Assembly (NCBI RefSeq): GCF_019703515.2
Contig: NC_059365.1
Coordinates: forward strand, 39,260,001-39,324,000
Length of the DNA stretch: 64,000 nt
DNA from: Myxocyprinus asiaticus
Taxonomy: Eukaryota > Chordata > Actinopteri > Cypriniformes > Catostomidae
Direction: 5' to 3'
Part shown: positions 24,477-35,090 of the stretch, piece after piece
Layout: every line of letters starts with the position of its first letter
Position numbering within the stretch: the first letter of the stretch is position 1
The notes under the pieces: model-generated
What the model was told of the DNA's origin: nothing
Databases searched by the model: none
The model's input: only the letters and a program-made list of their open reading frames with translations
Made by a program: the position numbers and the translations under genes

Positions 24477-25301
24477 ATGTCTGCCAGCGGAGGGTCCATG
24501 GAGGGAAGCCGAGCCATAGAGGACGAGGAGGCGCAGGACAGGTGCTCCGGGGATGACGAGTCATCTCCAGTGGTTGAACGAAGAAACCGCAGCGGTATCA
24601 TTAGCGCTCCACTGAATAAGAGTCTGAAACGATCGCGAGCTCTCTCGCAGTACATAGCAACCTGCTCGGCTGCTGCCGTCGCTAGTGTTGCAAACGCTAA
24701 CAGACTTGCTCAGAGCTCTATGGTGGCATCGGGTGTCAAAGCTCACTCCACACCCGGACAGCACAGAGCACAGGTTGGGTACGCCAAACTGGACCGGGGT
24801 GCTCTAATGTCTGGTCTACTGGACTCTCCCAGCGGCCTTCATCTCGCCCAAGCCGCTGAGCTTCTGCGCCGGGCGGGCATGCTACTTCCTGTCAGTGACC
24901 CGCCCAGTGGCAGTGTGGGCGAGGAATTGGAAACGGTGTCAGCTTCTGATTCGCTGGGCAGTGTGATGGACTTCCCATTGTTTGGCAACAGCGGATTGGG
25001 CGTTAGCTTTCCGTATCACCCAGGGCTCTTCATCATGACGCCAGCGGGTGTGTTCCTCGCTGACGGAGCGCTTTCTCAAATGACGGGTGCATCAGAACAC
25101 CAGCAGACACAGAACGAGATTTCATCGGCCATCAGCGCCAATGGGAAGAAGAAACGGAAGCGCTGTGGTTTGTGTCCACCTTGCCGGCGCAGGATTAACT
25201 GCGAACAGTGCAGCAGTTGCCGCAACCGGAAAACTGGCCATCAGATCTGCAAGTTCCGCAAGTGCGAAGAGCTTAAAAAGAAACCTGCAGGTGGGCTGGA
25301 G
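24477..25301 (+). CDS. cxxc5: CXXC-type zinc finger protein 5, main coding exon
   Basis: CXXC5 is a nuclear CpG-binding protein that also binds Dishevelled and restrains Wnt/beta-catenin signalling. This exon encodes residues 1-275 of a predicted 289-aa protein. Residues about 35-57 hold a conserved N-terminal block ([20 protein letters not shown]). A central block has [18 protein letters not shown]. The CXXC zinc finger spans about 230-263 and shows eight cysteines in the order C-x2-C-x2-C-x5-C-x2-C-x2-C-x9-C-x4-C, preceded by [18 protein letters not shown] fits CXXC5. From memory, CXXC4 differs here. [12 protein letters not shown] carries the Dishevelled-binding type motif. The start is the first in-frame ATG. 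A second, at 24498 (TCCATGG), is possible. Human CXXC5 is about 322 aa, and the serine/alanine-rich N-terminal stretches are shorter here. The exon ends in phase 0 at GAG|GTAAGA. Without splicing it would add only VRW and stop. Confidence 0.93.
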
Positions 25302-25613
25302 GTAAGATGGTGAGCAATGAAAAGGGGCCTGTCTAGAAGGGAACTGTCGGGCTGGAAAAGTTTTGTCACAAGATTTGCATTTGCTGTTACAAAGGTTAAG
25401 GTTAGGTTTAGAGGTAGAGTTAAGTTTAGGTTTAGGGGTAAGGATAGACTTAGGGTTTCTGTGGGACTCTAAATAAACACAGTATATAAATGTCGCATGT
25501 GACTGTCTCGAGACTTTCCCCAGCCTGACGGCTCCTTTCTAGACACGACCAATGTGCAGTTAATCCATAAATAACAGCTGCTGCGTGCGCAATACAATAT
25601 CCATGCTTTTGTT
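25302..25613. repeat. Degenerate TTAGG-like tract in cxxc5 intron
   Basis: From about 25388 the text GGTTAAGGTTAGGTTTAGAG and GGTTTAGGGGTAAGG resembles decayed telomere repeats. It runs into GGGTTTCTGTGGGACTCTAA. The same succession of TTAGGG-like text and TCTGTGGGACTCTAAATAAA occurs at 53392-53450, so it is part of a dispersed repeat and not a chromosome-end relic. Confidence 0.5.
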
Positions 25614-25885
25614 TAAAGACCAGCTTGCCATGCTGGTCTAGGCTGGTTTATGCTTGTTAGTGCTGGTTTGGTGCTGGTCTAGCTGGTGGACCAGCAAAGC
25701 CATAATTTTCACTAACATAACCTAGCTGGTGAAGCTGGTTTACTAGCATGGCCTTTCTTATGAAGCTGGTCCAGCTAGTTTAAAAGTCTGGTGGGGTCAC
25801 CAGCACACCAGCATCCCTTGTTTGGGAACCAGCACCCAAAACACAATATTAGCTGGTGACCAGCAATGCTGGTCTTTTCAGTAGG
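25614..25885. repeat. Foldback repeat rich in CTGGT/ACCAG
   Basis: AAAGACCAGCTTGCCATGCT at the left is matched in inverted form by AGCAATGCTGGTCTTTTC at the right. In between, GCTGGT and ACCAGC recur many times. This is a common palindromic short repeat style in cyprinid genomes (from memory). It is non-coding. Confidence 0.65.
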
Positions 25886-26702
25886 GGTGACAAAAAGCAA
25901 TGTAATGTTTTGTCATTTTACACCTTTACTTGTTGGGAAAAAGTAGCTGGAAAGTCTACGCTATAGTGAAAATAGTTTAACTACTGTCACGCTACTGTAT
26001 AGCCTTATGTAATTAAGTTAGTAGCTTGTCGGGGTGCCCCAAAGTATGCTGCCACCCTACGTAGGTAACTCCCAATATTGCTTATGCAAACATCTGGCAC
26101 CGGGCATATGTCAAGTCAGTAATAAAATCTGACAATAATGGCATCATAAATATTGCCTCTTGAGGTCAAATCACACTAAAAACTGTATTTTTAGGCTGGT
26201 CCAGCTAATCAGCATGTGCGTTCTAGATAAAACAAATAGGCGATCCCTTTTTCAAAAGGCATTTGGTTCTTTCAACTGATGGACAGGACTTCCATTTCTA
26301 CAGCTGCCATAATGAGCAATGCGATTTCTCCTATTAATTTTTCTACAAGTGACCTGTCTCCTCTTCCTATACTGTCTCTGTTTCCATGCAAAATCAACAT
26401 AAAAATAATGGCTGAATGCGAGCTGAATTCAAATTTCTACTACCTGCATGAGCACCACAGCTCTTTGCATATGGCTGACATGAGTTTAATTTGGCTTATT
26501 TTCAGATCCCATTTGTTGATACCTATCATTAAAAATGGCAAAAAGGCCTAAAACAAAAGCAGAATACATTTCTGTGTAAATCATGCTTAAAGTCCCCTAA
26601 AGGGACTCCCTCGTGTTGTTCTTTCTGTCCTGCATGGAGCACAAACAGAAATGCTAGGCATCTGAAAGAAAGTCATACAGGTTTGAAACAACAACATGAG
26701 GG
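25886..26702. other. cxxc5 intron, no feature recognised
   Basis: Intronic sequence. A 90-codon plus-strand frame (26279-26551) has no domain and no splice context that would support it. Confidence 0.4.
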
Positions 26703-27716
26703 CAGTGTTAATCTCGCCAACAAATATGTTACGAAAACATTCGTTGACGAAGGGTTTTTGATTTTGTCAATGACAATGAATACAAGATGAAAAAGACACA
26801 TCATGATGATAATTAAACAATTTTATTAAAGCACAGGCCTACTGTTGACGAAAATGTGACTAGAAAAAAATAACACTGCAAGATGTTAATGCAAGATAGA
26901 AGAAACATCTAGATAAACATCTGTTTATAGGAGATTGTTCATCTAATCCAGTAATCCAATATGTTGAGGATTTCCCCGCTTAAACTGCTTGAGTTGAACG
27001 CACTGAACATCAGCAAAATGGACTGCTTTAAAACAGGTTAATTACCTCACTCAAATGTATCCTATTTATACATGAGATTAATCACTATATTCACAACATG
27101 TATGTAATATTACAACTTGCATCTGCTCAGACAATGAAGCAAATAAACAAGTGAACTTGAATTAAGGTACACGCTTAATATGCATAACTTGCTTTGTGTA
27201 ATTTACGCTGTGAATGCGCTGTTTCCATAAAAAAACACGCTTCATGCAATGCAATTTCTAAAATGGCTAAAAACAGAAAATTAATTGCACTCTCTAAAGC
27301 TTGAAGAATTCAGAATACAGTAGGCTAACTTCTAAAGAGTAGCTGATACTTCAGTGTATATTCATTATATGCTATTATTTCAAGAGCTCATGTTTTCACA
27401 ACAAGAAGAGCTGTACAGTATTTTGTATGTAGCCTATCTTTTATATGTTTCATTCATGTTTAAAGTCAGAAAATGTTTATATAATGTTTTTCTATTGAAT
27501 ATTTGACTACCATTTGGTCTGAAACAGTTCAGACCACACATTTTTGTCATTTTGCACATTATCATCAACTAAAAGATATGTGCTAAGTGTAAAACTGACT
27601 AAAATGAATGAATATGACATGACGGAATATGGACTTATTTTAAAGGACATTTTCGTCAAAAGACTAAAACTATGACAATTGTTTTTTTATTTTATTTTTT
27701 TTATTAACACTGCATG
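26703..27716. mobile_element. Non-autonomous DNA element with CAGTGTTAAT ends
   Basis: The left end CAGTGTTAATCTCGCCAAC is matched by the inverse TTATTAACACTG at the right. Subterminal blocks are also complementary in style (CATTCGTTGACGAAGG and ATTTTCGTCAAAAGAC). About 1 kb, no coding capacity. Related text lies at 43380-43460. Confidence 0.55.
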
Positions 27717-28470
27717 AGGGTGACTTAATGATGACAGAATTGTCATTTTTGGGTGAACTTTTCCTTTAAGTATATTGTTGAATTCAGTTCAATGCGACAA
27801 TGAACAATATACACAGACATTTGTTGTCCTTATGTTCCATAAGTGTTGGTATTTTAACATTACTTATCCTGGCAAATGTCAAACTGAATTTAGTTTTTTT
27901 CATACCCATCTCTGTCAAAGTAACTTGAGATGTTTCTGCCTTGTTTATAGGTAGGTTAAAGTGTGGGAAAATTAAATCTGAGTCTCTGCTTATGTAAGCT
28001 AGTTACAGTCTATGTCTGAAACATTGATGTCATGATAAGATTGGTCTAGTTGGTTGTTTATTTTGTGTAAGGAAAGTGTTGATGCATCATGGTGTTGGTG
28101 CAGGTAAGGTTCCCCTCACTGCCCACTATGATTAGATGATTCAGAGGTTCAGTATTGAATCTAATACATATGGATCCATGTGATGAATATCAAATGTTTA
28201 ACTAATATCATGTACCAACAAGGCATGACAGACAAGTTTCTGTCCTCACTGATTTTGGACCAATGAGATTTTACTGTGGGCAGAGCTATCCAGCACAACA
28301 AGACAGTGGCTGTTCGGAATTGAATACTAGTTTACTACTTACTGAATACAGTGCAGTTTACTCTGTATACTGCTTACTATTCAACAATATTTAGTGAAAC
28401 AATAGGCATTATTCCATGATATACACTGCAAACAGTAGTTCACGTTGCATGTGATTGTGTCCAGTATATA
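27717..28470. other. cxxc5 intron, little recognised
   Basis: Only a short piece at about 27740-27775 (TCATTTTTGGGTGAAC) is recognisable, as the end of a foldback MITE family better seen at 46530-46567 and 55220-55260. Confidence 0.4.
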
Positions 28471-28865
28471 CAGTAACTAAGGTGGTGAAAAGGGCCAATA
28501 ACCGATTAATCGGCCAATAGTATAGTTAGCTAGAGTTTGACCGATAGTGGATTTTGCCAGTACGATATCTAAGGTGGTGAAAAGGGCCGATTACCGATTA
28601 ATCGGCCAATAGTATAGCTAACTTGAGCTCGAACAATAGTGGCTTTTGCCGATACCGATAACTAAGGTGGTGAAATGGGCCGATAACCTATTAATCGTCC
28701 GACAGTGGATTTTGCCAAGACCAATAACTAAGGTGGTGAAAAGGGCCGATAACCGATTAATCTGCCGATAGTATAGCTAACTAAAGCTCGACCGATAGTG
28801 GCTTTTGCTGATATGATAACTAAGTTGCTGAAAAGAGCCGATAACCGATTAATCGCCCAATAGTT
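28471..28865. repeat. 93-bp tandem repeats derived from a transposon end
   Basis: CTAAGGTGGTGAAAAGGGCC followed by GATAACCGATTAATCGGCCA recurs at about 28477, 28569, 28661, 28727 and 28819. Spacing is 92-94 bp except one of about 66. Most units also contain a CTCGACCGATAGTGGCTTTT-like block and TATAGCTAAC. The unit equals the left end of the adjoining element plus a few flanking bases. Confidence 0.8.
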
Positions 28866-29652
28866 TTTAAAATAGATTTATTGAATGTTAAAAATTTTCT
28901 TAATCTTTTTTTTTACTTTGATAGGCACTGACATAGAGGCTACAAGAGTCCAAAATGAGTAAAATCCCAGATGCAGGTTTATTGTGCAACCAAAATCCCA
29001 ATCATAACCAGAAAAAATGAAGATTTGGTGCACAATACAGGAGTTTTAAATATAAACAAGCCCAAAATACACTGGGGACTCTTATTTTGAAATGTATGTG
29101 CCTCCAAACAAAACATGCACTCTTACAATAATCTACAATGTATTAGAATAAAAAATACTATAAAGTAAACATTGTAATATGGGCTAATAAATACTGTATA
29201 AGCAGTAATTCATTAACAGTAGATCATCATTCATCAATAGTAGATCAACAGAATTTGCTTTTCAATTGTTCTGTATTCCAATATTATAAAATACCTTTTT
29301 CCTTTTCTCTAGCAACACTGTCAGTCAAAATGAACTCAACAATAAATAAAGGTTACATAAATAAAAGTACAACAATATGCTTCATATGCCTTTAAAAAAA
29401 TAATACTTGGTATTAATAATCGTGATTTAGTCCATAAACAGTGGATTGGCTCGTTACAATTCTCTTGTAAATATTCAACAAATGAAGCTTTTTATAGCCT
29501 ATAAAAAGTATATTCACCAGATGAAGGGTTTTGGCCACAGAGAAACTATAAAACTATCGGTGTTGATTTTTCCCGATAACCGGTATTTCCAAAATAGCAA
29601 CTATCGGCACCGATTAATCAGTAAAACCGAAATATCGGTTGACCTCTATAGC
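28866..29652. mobile_element. DNA transposon body with CCGATA-rich ends
   Basis: The right end, read on the minus strand, starts TAGAGGTCAACCGATATTTC and carries GATTAATCGGTGCCGATAG. This is the inverse style of the left units at 28535 (TAGAGTTTGACCGATAGTGG). It appears to be one non-autonomous element whose left end has been multiplied (28471-28865). No transposase is readable. Confidence 0.6.
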
Positions 29653-30479
29653 TAACTACTTTAAAAAAAAGTCTGTAGTTTAAATACTGTAAGATATGAG
29701 TAGCTTGTAGTTTGGCTTGTTAGCTTCCCAAACTACAAGCTACTCAAGGTGATATACTGTTCTGAGAGGTGGTATACTGTTCTGAACACAGCCGGTCACT
29801 TGGTTGGTCGCACTGTGTAGCTCTACCCACAGATAAATCACATTGGCACAAAATCCTGCTCCAGATAGCTGTATATTATACATCAATTATGTTTTAATTG
29901 GCTGTGATTTTGTGACTTGACACTGGGAACTTGTCTAGTAGTGCCTGATTAGGACAGTGTTAGATGTGTGACTCTGGGACAGGTATATTAAAAATGCATT
30001 TGTAAGTATGGGGCCTTTTTGTGAGTGTTTGTCTGAGTATGGCAGTGTATGTGTTTCTGTTTGAGTATATGTATGAGTTTGTTTTCATGCATGTTTGCGC
30101 TCACACATGTGCATGTGTGTGTCTCTGTGTGCGTGCGGCAGTCTCGTGCGATCCATCTGGCATTTGCGCCTGTCATCTGGAGCACCAGGTGTCAGTGTGG
30201 CCCAGAACCCCTCTGTGTCTCTCATCCTCCAGAGACCCCAGACTGCATGTGTGTGTCTGTTTGTGTGTAATATTGCAAGAACAGGCAAGCACAGCCTCGG
30301 TATAGGTCATTTAGATTGTGTTTACTGGTGTGTATTGACTACTGACCAAGCCGATGAGAATTATAGCAGTGAACAGTTGGAGGTAGATATATAGATGTTG
30401 GTTTGTGTAAGTTTAGAGGGCTCAGTGTGTTTGTGTGTTTTTTTTTATTTTTATTTTTTATATGTTTCTGTAAAAATGT
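29653..30479. other. cxxc5 intron with a unique, GC-richer block
   Basis: 30130-30240 is not obviously repetitive and is richer in GC than its surroundings. It has several E-box-like CATCTGG/CACCAGGTG sites between two TG-rich stretches. The four overlapping frames here come from the TG repeats and are not credible genes. Confidence 0.35.
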
Positions 30480-30606
30480 AAATCTGAGTACACACTATGA
30501 TTTTTATGGTCATTTACGATTGTCGCTTGTCAGACTGTACAATATGATCACAGTGAGATCTTGGGTAAAAGCCACAGCACATTGTGAGACAGTATGTCAG
30601 ACTGTA
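30480..30606. repeat. Left part of a repeat split by the Gypsy element
   Basis: TCTTGGGTAAAAGC, CACATTGTGAGACAGTATGT and CAGACTGTA correspond to 35737-35785. The continuation is found on the other side of the Gypsy insertion at 33449. The last five bases, CTGTA (30602-30606), are the target duplication. Confidence 0.65.
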
Positions 30607-30950
30607 TGTGAAAATGTTCACAGTTAGGGAGAAGGAGGAAAGGGGAGACGGCGAATCCAACGGAAATGGTCTGTTTATTTTTACACTAAAAAAATTCATG
30701 CTTTTCAGCGGTCACACTTCAAACCACGCTTTTCAGCGGACATAAATTAATATAGTCTCTTTCAGCTCGTGTCTCGTAACTCTCTCCTTTGACTAGCGTC
30801 TGGCTCGCTCTAAAGCACGTCTCCACTCTCACTGCAATGACAAACAGGTGTTAGAGACAGTCATTGCCAGGTGATGATCCTTACCGTTCTCATCTCCTGA
30901 TCTCGCTCTCCATTCACAAACCGGCGCTTAAACATGCCCCCACCACCACA
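30607..30950 (-). repeat. 3' LTR of the Gypsy element
   Basis: On the minus strand it starts TGTGGTGGTGGGGGCATG and ends GAACATTTTCACA. An AATAAA-like signal (AAAAATAAACAG) lies about 75 bp before its end. Its first 38 bp match the 5' LTR remnant at 33411-33448 with two differences. Confidence 0.75.
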
Positions 30951-33400
30951 TACCCCCATCACCCGACATAGGCCGGGGAGCCATCTGGCCTGCCCAGTAC
31001 ACCCCCCCCCCCCCCAATTTCTGGAGAGAAAGTCCACAACAGCCATCTGCGCCCCTGGTCTGTGGACCACCTCAAACTTAAAAGGCTGAAGAGCCAGATA
31101 CCAACGGGTGATCCCCGCTCTGGAGTGGGGCGAGGTCCGAAAAGAAGGTGAAAGCCCGTCCCAGGAGGTAGTACCAAAGGGTGAGGACTGCTCACTTGAT
31201 AGCCAGACACTCCTTCTCAATGGTGTTTTACCTCGCCTCTCTTGCTGAAAGCTTCTGGCTGATGTACAGCACTGGGCGCTCCTCCCCCTCCACCACCTGG
31301 GACAACACATCTCCCAACCCCTGTCGGACACGTCGGTCCGTACAACAAAAGTGAGAGAAAAATCAGGAGCATGTAACAACGGCCCACCACAAAGCGCAGA
31401 TTTCACCTGAGTAAAAGCCTGTTGGCACGGCTACGACCACTGGACCGGGTCTGGGGCTCCCATTTTAGTGAGATCGGTGAGCGGGCTGGTGACGTCTGAA
31501 TAATTAGGCCAAACCTCCTATAATAGCCAGCCAGCCCGAGGAGCTGTCTCACCTCCTTTTTGTTCTTGGGTCTCAGGCAAGCCGCAACCGCTGCGATCTT
31601 ATCAATTTGGGGGCGGACCTGCGCATGACCCAAGTGGAACCCCAGATACCGTACCTCCACCCGTCCAATTGAGCACTTCTTGGGGTTTGCCGTGAGTCCC
31701 GCCCATCGCAGCGACCTCAGAACCACCCTCAGATGCTGCATATGCCGCTGCCAATCATTACTGTATATAATGATGTCATCTAGATAGGCAGCGGCATATG
31801 CAGAGTGCGGTCTGAAGACTCAGTCCATAAGGCGCTGAAACGTAGCCTGGGCCCCAAATAAACCGAATGGAAGGGTCACTAATTGATGTAAGCCAAATGG
31901 TGTGGAGAAGGCCGTTTTCTGATGGGACATTGGACATTGCCAATAACCCTTCATTAAATCCAGTTTCGAATAAAAGCGAGACACGGATAGCCATTGGATA
32001 TGCATCAAATTTAGACACCGCATTGACCTTTCTATAATCCACACAGAACCACACTGAGCCGTCGCTCTTCGGAACCAGAACCACCGGGCTGGCCCAGTCA
32101 CTGTGGGATTCTTCTATTACCCCCATATCTAGCATGGGTTTTAATTCTGCTCGAACCACTTTTTTTTTTTTTTGCTCGGGTAATTGGTAGGGACGACTGC
32201 GTACCACTACACTTGGGGTTGTTTCGATATGGTGTTTTATGACGTTCGTACTACTGGGAAGGGGCAAGAACACGTCCGAGAATTCTCTTTGCAACTGGGC
32301 CACGTCCGTGATTTGTGACGGTGAGAGGTGGTCTCCGCAAGTGACTGGGGTGCCGCGATTGGCTTTTAAGTTCACCTCCGTCCCGAGCTACTCCCTCTCC
32401 GCTACCACCGTTGCCAAAGCCATGGGGACCACCTCCCTCCATGGTTCTAAGTGGTTGAGGAGGTAAATCTGATGTGCTCCGTCCCATCCATGCATTTAAC
32501 CCCATAATCGACTTCCCCGACTCGCCGTGTGACCTCACAGGGCCCTTACCACTTTGCGAGCAATTTAGAGCTTAATGTGGGTAGTAATACAAGGAATTTA
32601 TCTCCCTGTGTAAATTCCCGTAGTCGAGCTCCCCTGTTATACAGCCGGGTCTGACATTCTTGAGCCTGTAGCAAATTCTCCTCCCGATTTTCCCTCACGA
32701 CATCTAAGAGACCGCAAGGCTTACGCCCATACAATAATTCAAATGGGGAGAGCCCCGTGGAGGCTTGCGGGACCTCTCGCACTGTGAATAACAGGGGTTC
32801 AAGCCAATTATCCCAATTCCGAGCATCTTCGTGCGCGAATTTACGAATCGTTTTTCAGGGTTTTATTACACCGTTCGACCAAACTGTCTGTTTGAGAGTG
32901 GTACATGCTTGTCCAAATCGATTTAATGCCCAATCATTTGTACAGCTTACGTGTGTAAGTGACATAAAAGTAGTGCCTTGATCAGTGAGGATTTCTTTCG
33001 GAATCCCCACTCTGGAGATAATTTTGAAAAGTGCCTCCGCAACACTACGTGCTGAGGTGTTGAGTAGTCCACCAGAACCAACACAAAGCGATGCCCGCGT
33101 GCCATCTTCTCTAATGGCCTGACGAGGTCCATACCTATTCTATCAAAGGGGACCTCGATCAAAGGAAGTGGGCGCAAAGGTGCTCTTGGGGTGGCCAGCG
33201 GATTCACCAACTAACATTCACGGCATGCCGCACACCATCTGCGAACATCTCCGCGATTGTCCGACCAATAGAAACGGGCCATTAGACGCATCAGTGTTGT
33301 TTTCTGCCCTAAGTGACCCGCCATCGGATTATAATGAGCCGTCTGGAATAATATTTTCAGACAGTTCTTCAGGATCAATAACTGGGTCGTATCATCCTTT
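30951..33400 (-). pseudogene. Gypsy pol remnant (integrase, reverse transcriptase, RNase H)
   Basis: Domains appear in this order on the minus strand. Integrase (about 33385-32540): an HHCC zinc-binding site (AHYNPMAGH and CAACREC), then the core with the first aspartate in DRIGMDLV and a second in LVLVDYST, and a C-terminal part containing GLSPFELLYGR. Reverse transcriptase (about 32375-31400): WASPVVLVPKSDGSV, FCVDYRKVNAVSKFDAYPM and the active-site box AYLDDIIIYSND near 31750-31790. RNase H (about 31400-30960): the first acidic site in RTDVSDRG, ending in VHRPGAQMAVVDFLSR. Frameshifts and stops lie in every domain, including a stop right after CREC, so nothing can be translated whole. Confidence 0.85.
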
Positions 33401-33410
33401 GTTCCACCGG

Positions 33411-33448
33411 TTCACAAACCGGTGCTTAACCATGCCCCCACCACCACA
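33411..33448 (-). repeat. 5' LTR remnant
   Basis: Only the first 38 bp of the LTR remain (TGTGGTGGTGGGGGCATG, then TTAAGCACCGGTTTGTGAA). The sequence then passes straight into the region before the integrase zinc finger. Confidence 0.75.
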
Positions 33449-33849
33449 CTGTACAATAAATTTCGTAGCCAAGATTTTGGTCCCAGTTGTTCCGATTGAC
33501 AGCACTGACTGAACGATTTTGCTCTACGACAACAGAAATCTTTTTGAATCTCTGAAATTTGTCTCAGATGGCAAAATTGTGGCCAAAATCATACAAAGTG
33601 AACCCAGCTTAAGGCTTAAAACATATTCTACGCAGGCATGTGAATGCAAATGCTTCGATCTACACAATGTGATATCACATGTTGTCATGTTTGAAATTTG
33701 CATTGCACTCTCAATATTGCCACAAGGAGCACTATAGCAGGCATTTGCCTTCCAGGGTCAGTCCTCTCTTTACAGGTCAACTACTGTCAAAGCAGAGCAA
33801 CAACTTGAAGAAAATGTTGCTGAGCAAGTTAATAAAAGTTATTTAGCTA
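33449..33849. repeat. Right part of the repeat split by the Gypsy element
   Basis: CGTAGCCAAGATTTTGGTCC, TTTTGCTCTACGACAA and CTGAAATTTGTCTCAGA match 35799-36065 in order. After about 33640 no further family is recognised. Confidence 0.6.
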
Positions 33850-34049
33850 CAGTTGAAGTTAGAAGTTTACTTACACCTTAGCCAAATACATTTAAGCTCA
33901 GTTTTTCACAATTCGTAGAAAACATTCCCTGTCTTAGGTCAGTTAGGATCACTACTTTATTTAAGAATGTGAAATGTCAGAATAATAGTAGAGAGAATAA
34001 TTTATTTCAGCTTTTATTTCTTTCATCACATTCCCAGTGGATCAGAAGT

Positions 34050-35090
34050 TTACATATTTTGTCACATTGCCTTTAAATTGTTTAACTTGGGTCAAATGTT
34101 TTGGGTAGCCTTCCACAAGCTTCTCACAATAAGTTGCTGGAATTTTGGCTCATTCCTTCAGACAGAACTGGTGTAACTGAGTCAGGTTTGTAGGCCTCCT
34201 TGCTGGCACATGCTTTCAGTTCTGCCCACAAATTTCAGATTGAAGTCAGGGCCTTGTGATGGCCACTCCAATACCTTGACTTTGTTGTCCTTAAGCCATT
34301 TTACCACAACTTTGGAGGTATGCTTGGGGTCATTGTCCACTTGGAAGACCCATTGAGTGTAGCGCGGAGGAGGGTGGGGCCGGAGTGACGCACGCCCAGA
34401 CCCCAATCAGCCTGATTAGGCAAGCCCTCCAACGCTACACTGATGTTTTGGGATGTTGCTTCAATATATCTACATAAAATTTTCCTTTCTCATGATGCCA
34501 TTTATTTTGTGAAGTGCACCAGTCCCTCCTGCACCAAAGCACCCCCACAACATGATGCTGCCACCCCCATGCTTCACGGTTGGGATGGTGTTCCTCCAAA
34601 CATAACGATGGTCATAATGGCTAAACAGTTAAATTTTTGTTTCATTAGACCAGAGGACATTTCTCCAAAAAGTAAGATATTTGTCCCCATGTGCACTTGC
34701 AAACTGTAGTCTGGCTTTTTTATGGCGGTTTTGGAGCAGTGGTTTCTTCCTTGCTGAGCAGCCTTTCAGGTTATGTCGATATAGGACTCGTTTTACTGTG
34801 GATGTAGATACTTGTCTATGTGTTTCCTCCAGCATCTTCACAAGTCCCTTTGCTGTTGTTCTGGGATTGATTTGCACTTTTTGCACCAAACTACGTTCAT
34901 CTCTAGGAGACAGAATGCATCTCCTTCCTGAGCGGTATTATAAATGCGTGGTCCCATGGTGTTTATACTGCATACAGTTGTTTGTACAGATGAACGTGGT
35001 ACCTTCAGGTATTTGGAAATGAACCAGACTTGTGGAGGTCCACAATTTTTTTTCTGTGGTCTTGGCTGATTTCTTTTGATTTTCCCATGA
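34050..35090 (-). pseudogene. Tc1-family transposase, interrupted
   Basis: Minus-strand transposase text is present from MGKSKEI-like sequence near 35090 to the C-terminus near 34060, but in several frames. One open block (34629-34889) carries the helix-turn-helix linker to the first aspartate (LWSNETKI, with N where D is usual). A second (34182-34406) carries [11 protein letters not shown] with the second aspartate. An 82-bp unrelated block at 34358-34439 replaces about 24 bp of the coding region. It cannot be active. Confidence 0.8.
34358..34439. mobile_element. 82-bp LTR-end-like block inside Tc1 copy C
   Basis: TGTAGCGCGGAGGAGGGTGG begins and CCAACGCTACA ends this GC-rich block, giving inverted termini TGTAGCG/CGCTACA. 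Its first ~65 bp match the start of the LTR at 54649 (TGTAGAGCTGAGGAGGGCGG and CCCCAATCAGCCTGAT). It looks like a severely shortened solo LTR. Confidence 0.55.

Larger units (their letters stand above)
30607..33448 (-). mobile_element. Ty3/Gypsy-type LTR retrotransposon, Gmr1-like domain order, internally deleted
   Basis: The element is 2,842 bp, begins TGTG and ends CACA, and is flanked by the 5-bp direct repeat CTGTA (30602-30606 and 33449-33453). It reads on the minus strand: a 38-bp remnant of the 5' LTR, then integrase, reverse transcriptase, RNase H, a G-rich polypurine tract (ATGGGGGTA) and a 344-bp 3' LTR. Gag and protease are missing because the 5' LTR remnant is joined directly to the start of integrase. 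Integrase lies upstream of reverse transcriptase, as in the Gmr1-like group of fish Gypsy elements and unlike ordinary Gypsy elements. Confidence 0.85.

Noticed and set aside
32251..32538. Separate 95-codon gene on the minus strand between integrase and reverse transcriptase
   Set aside because: It is an off-frame reading of the Gypsy pol linker.
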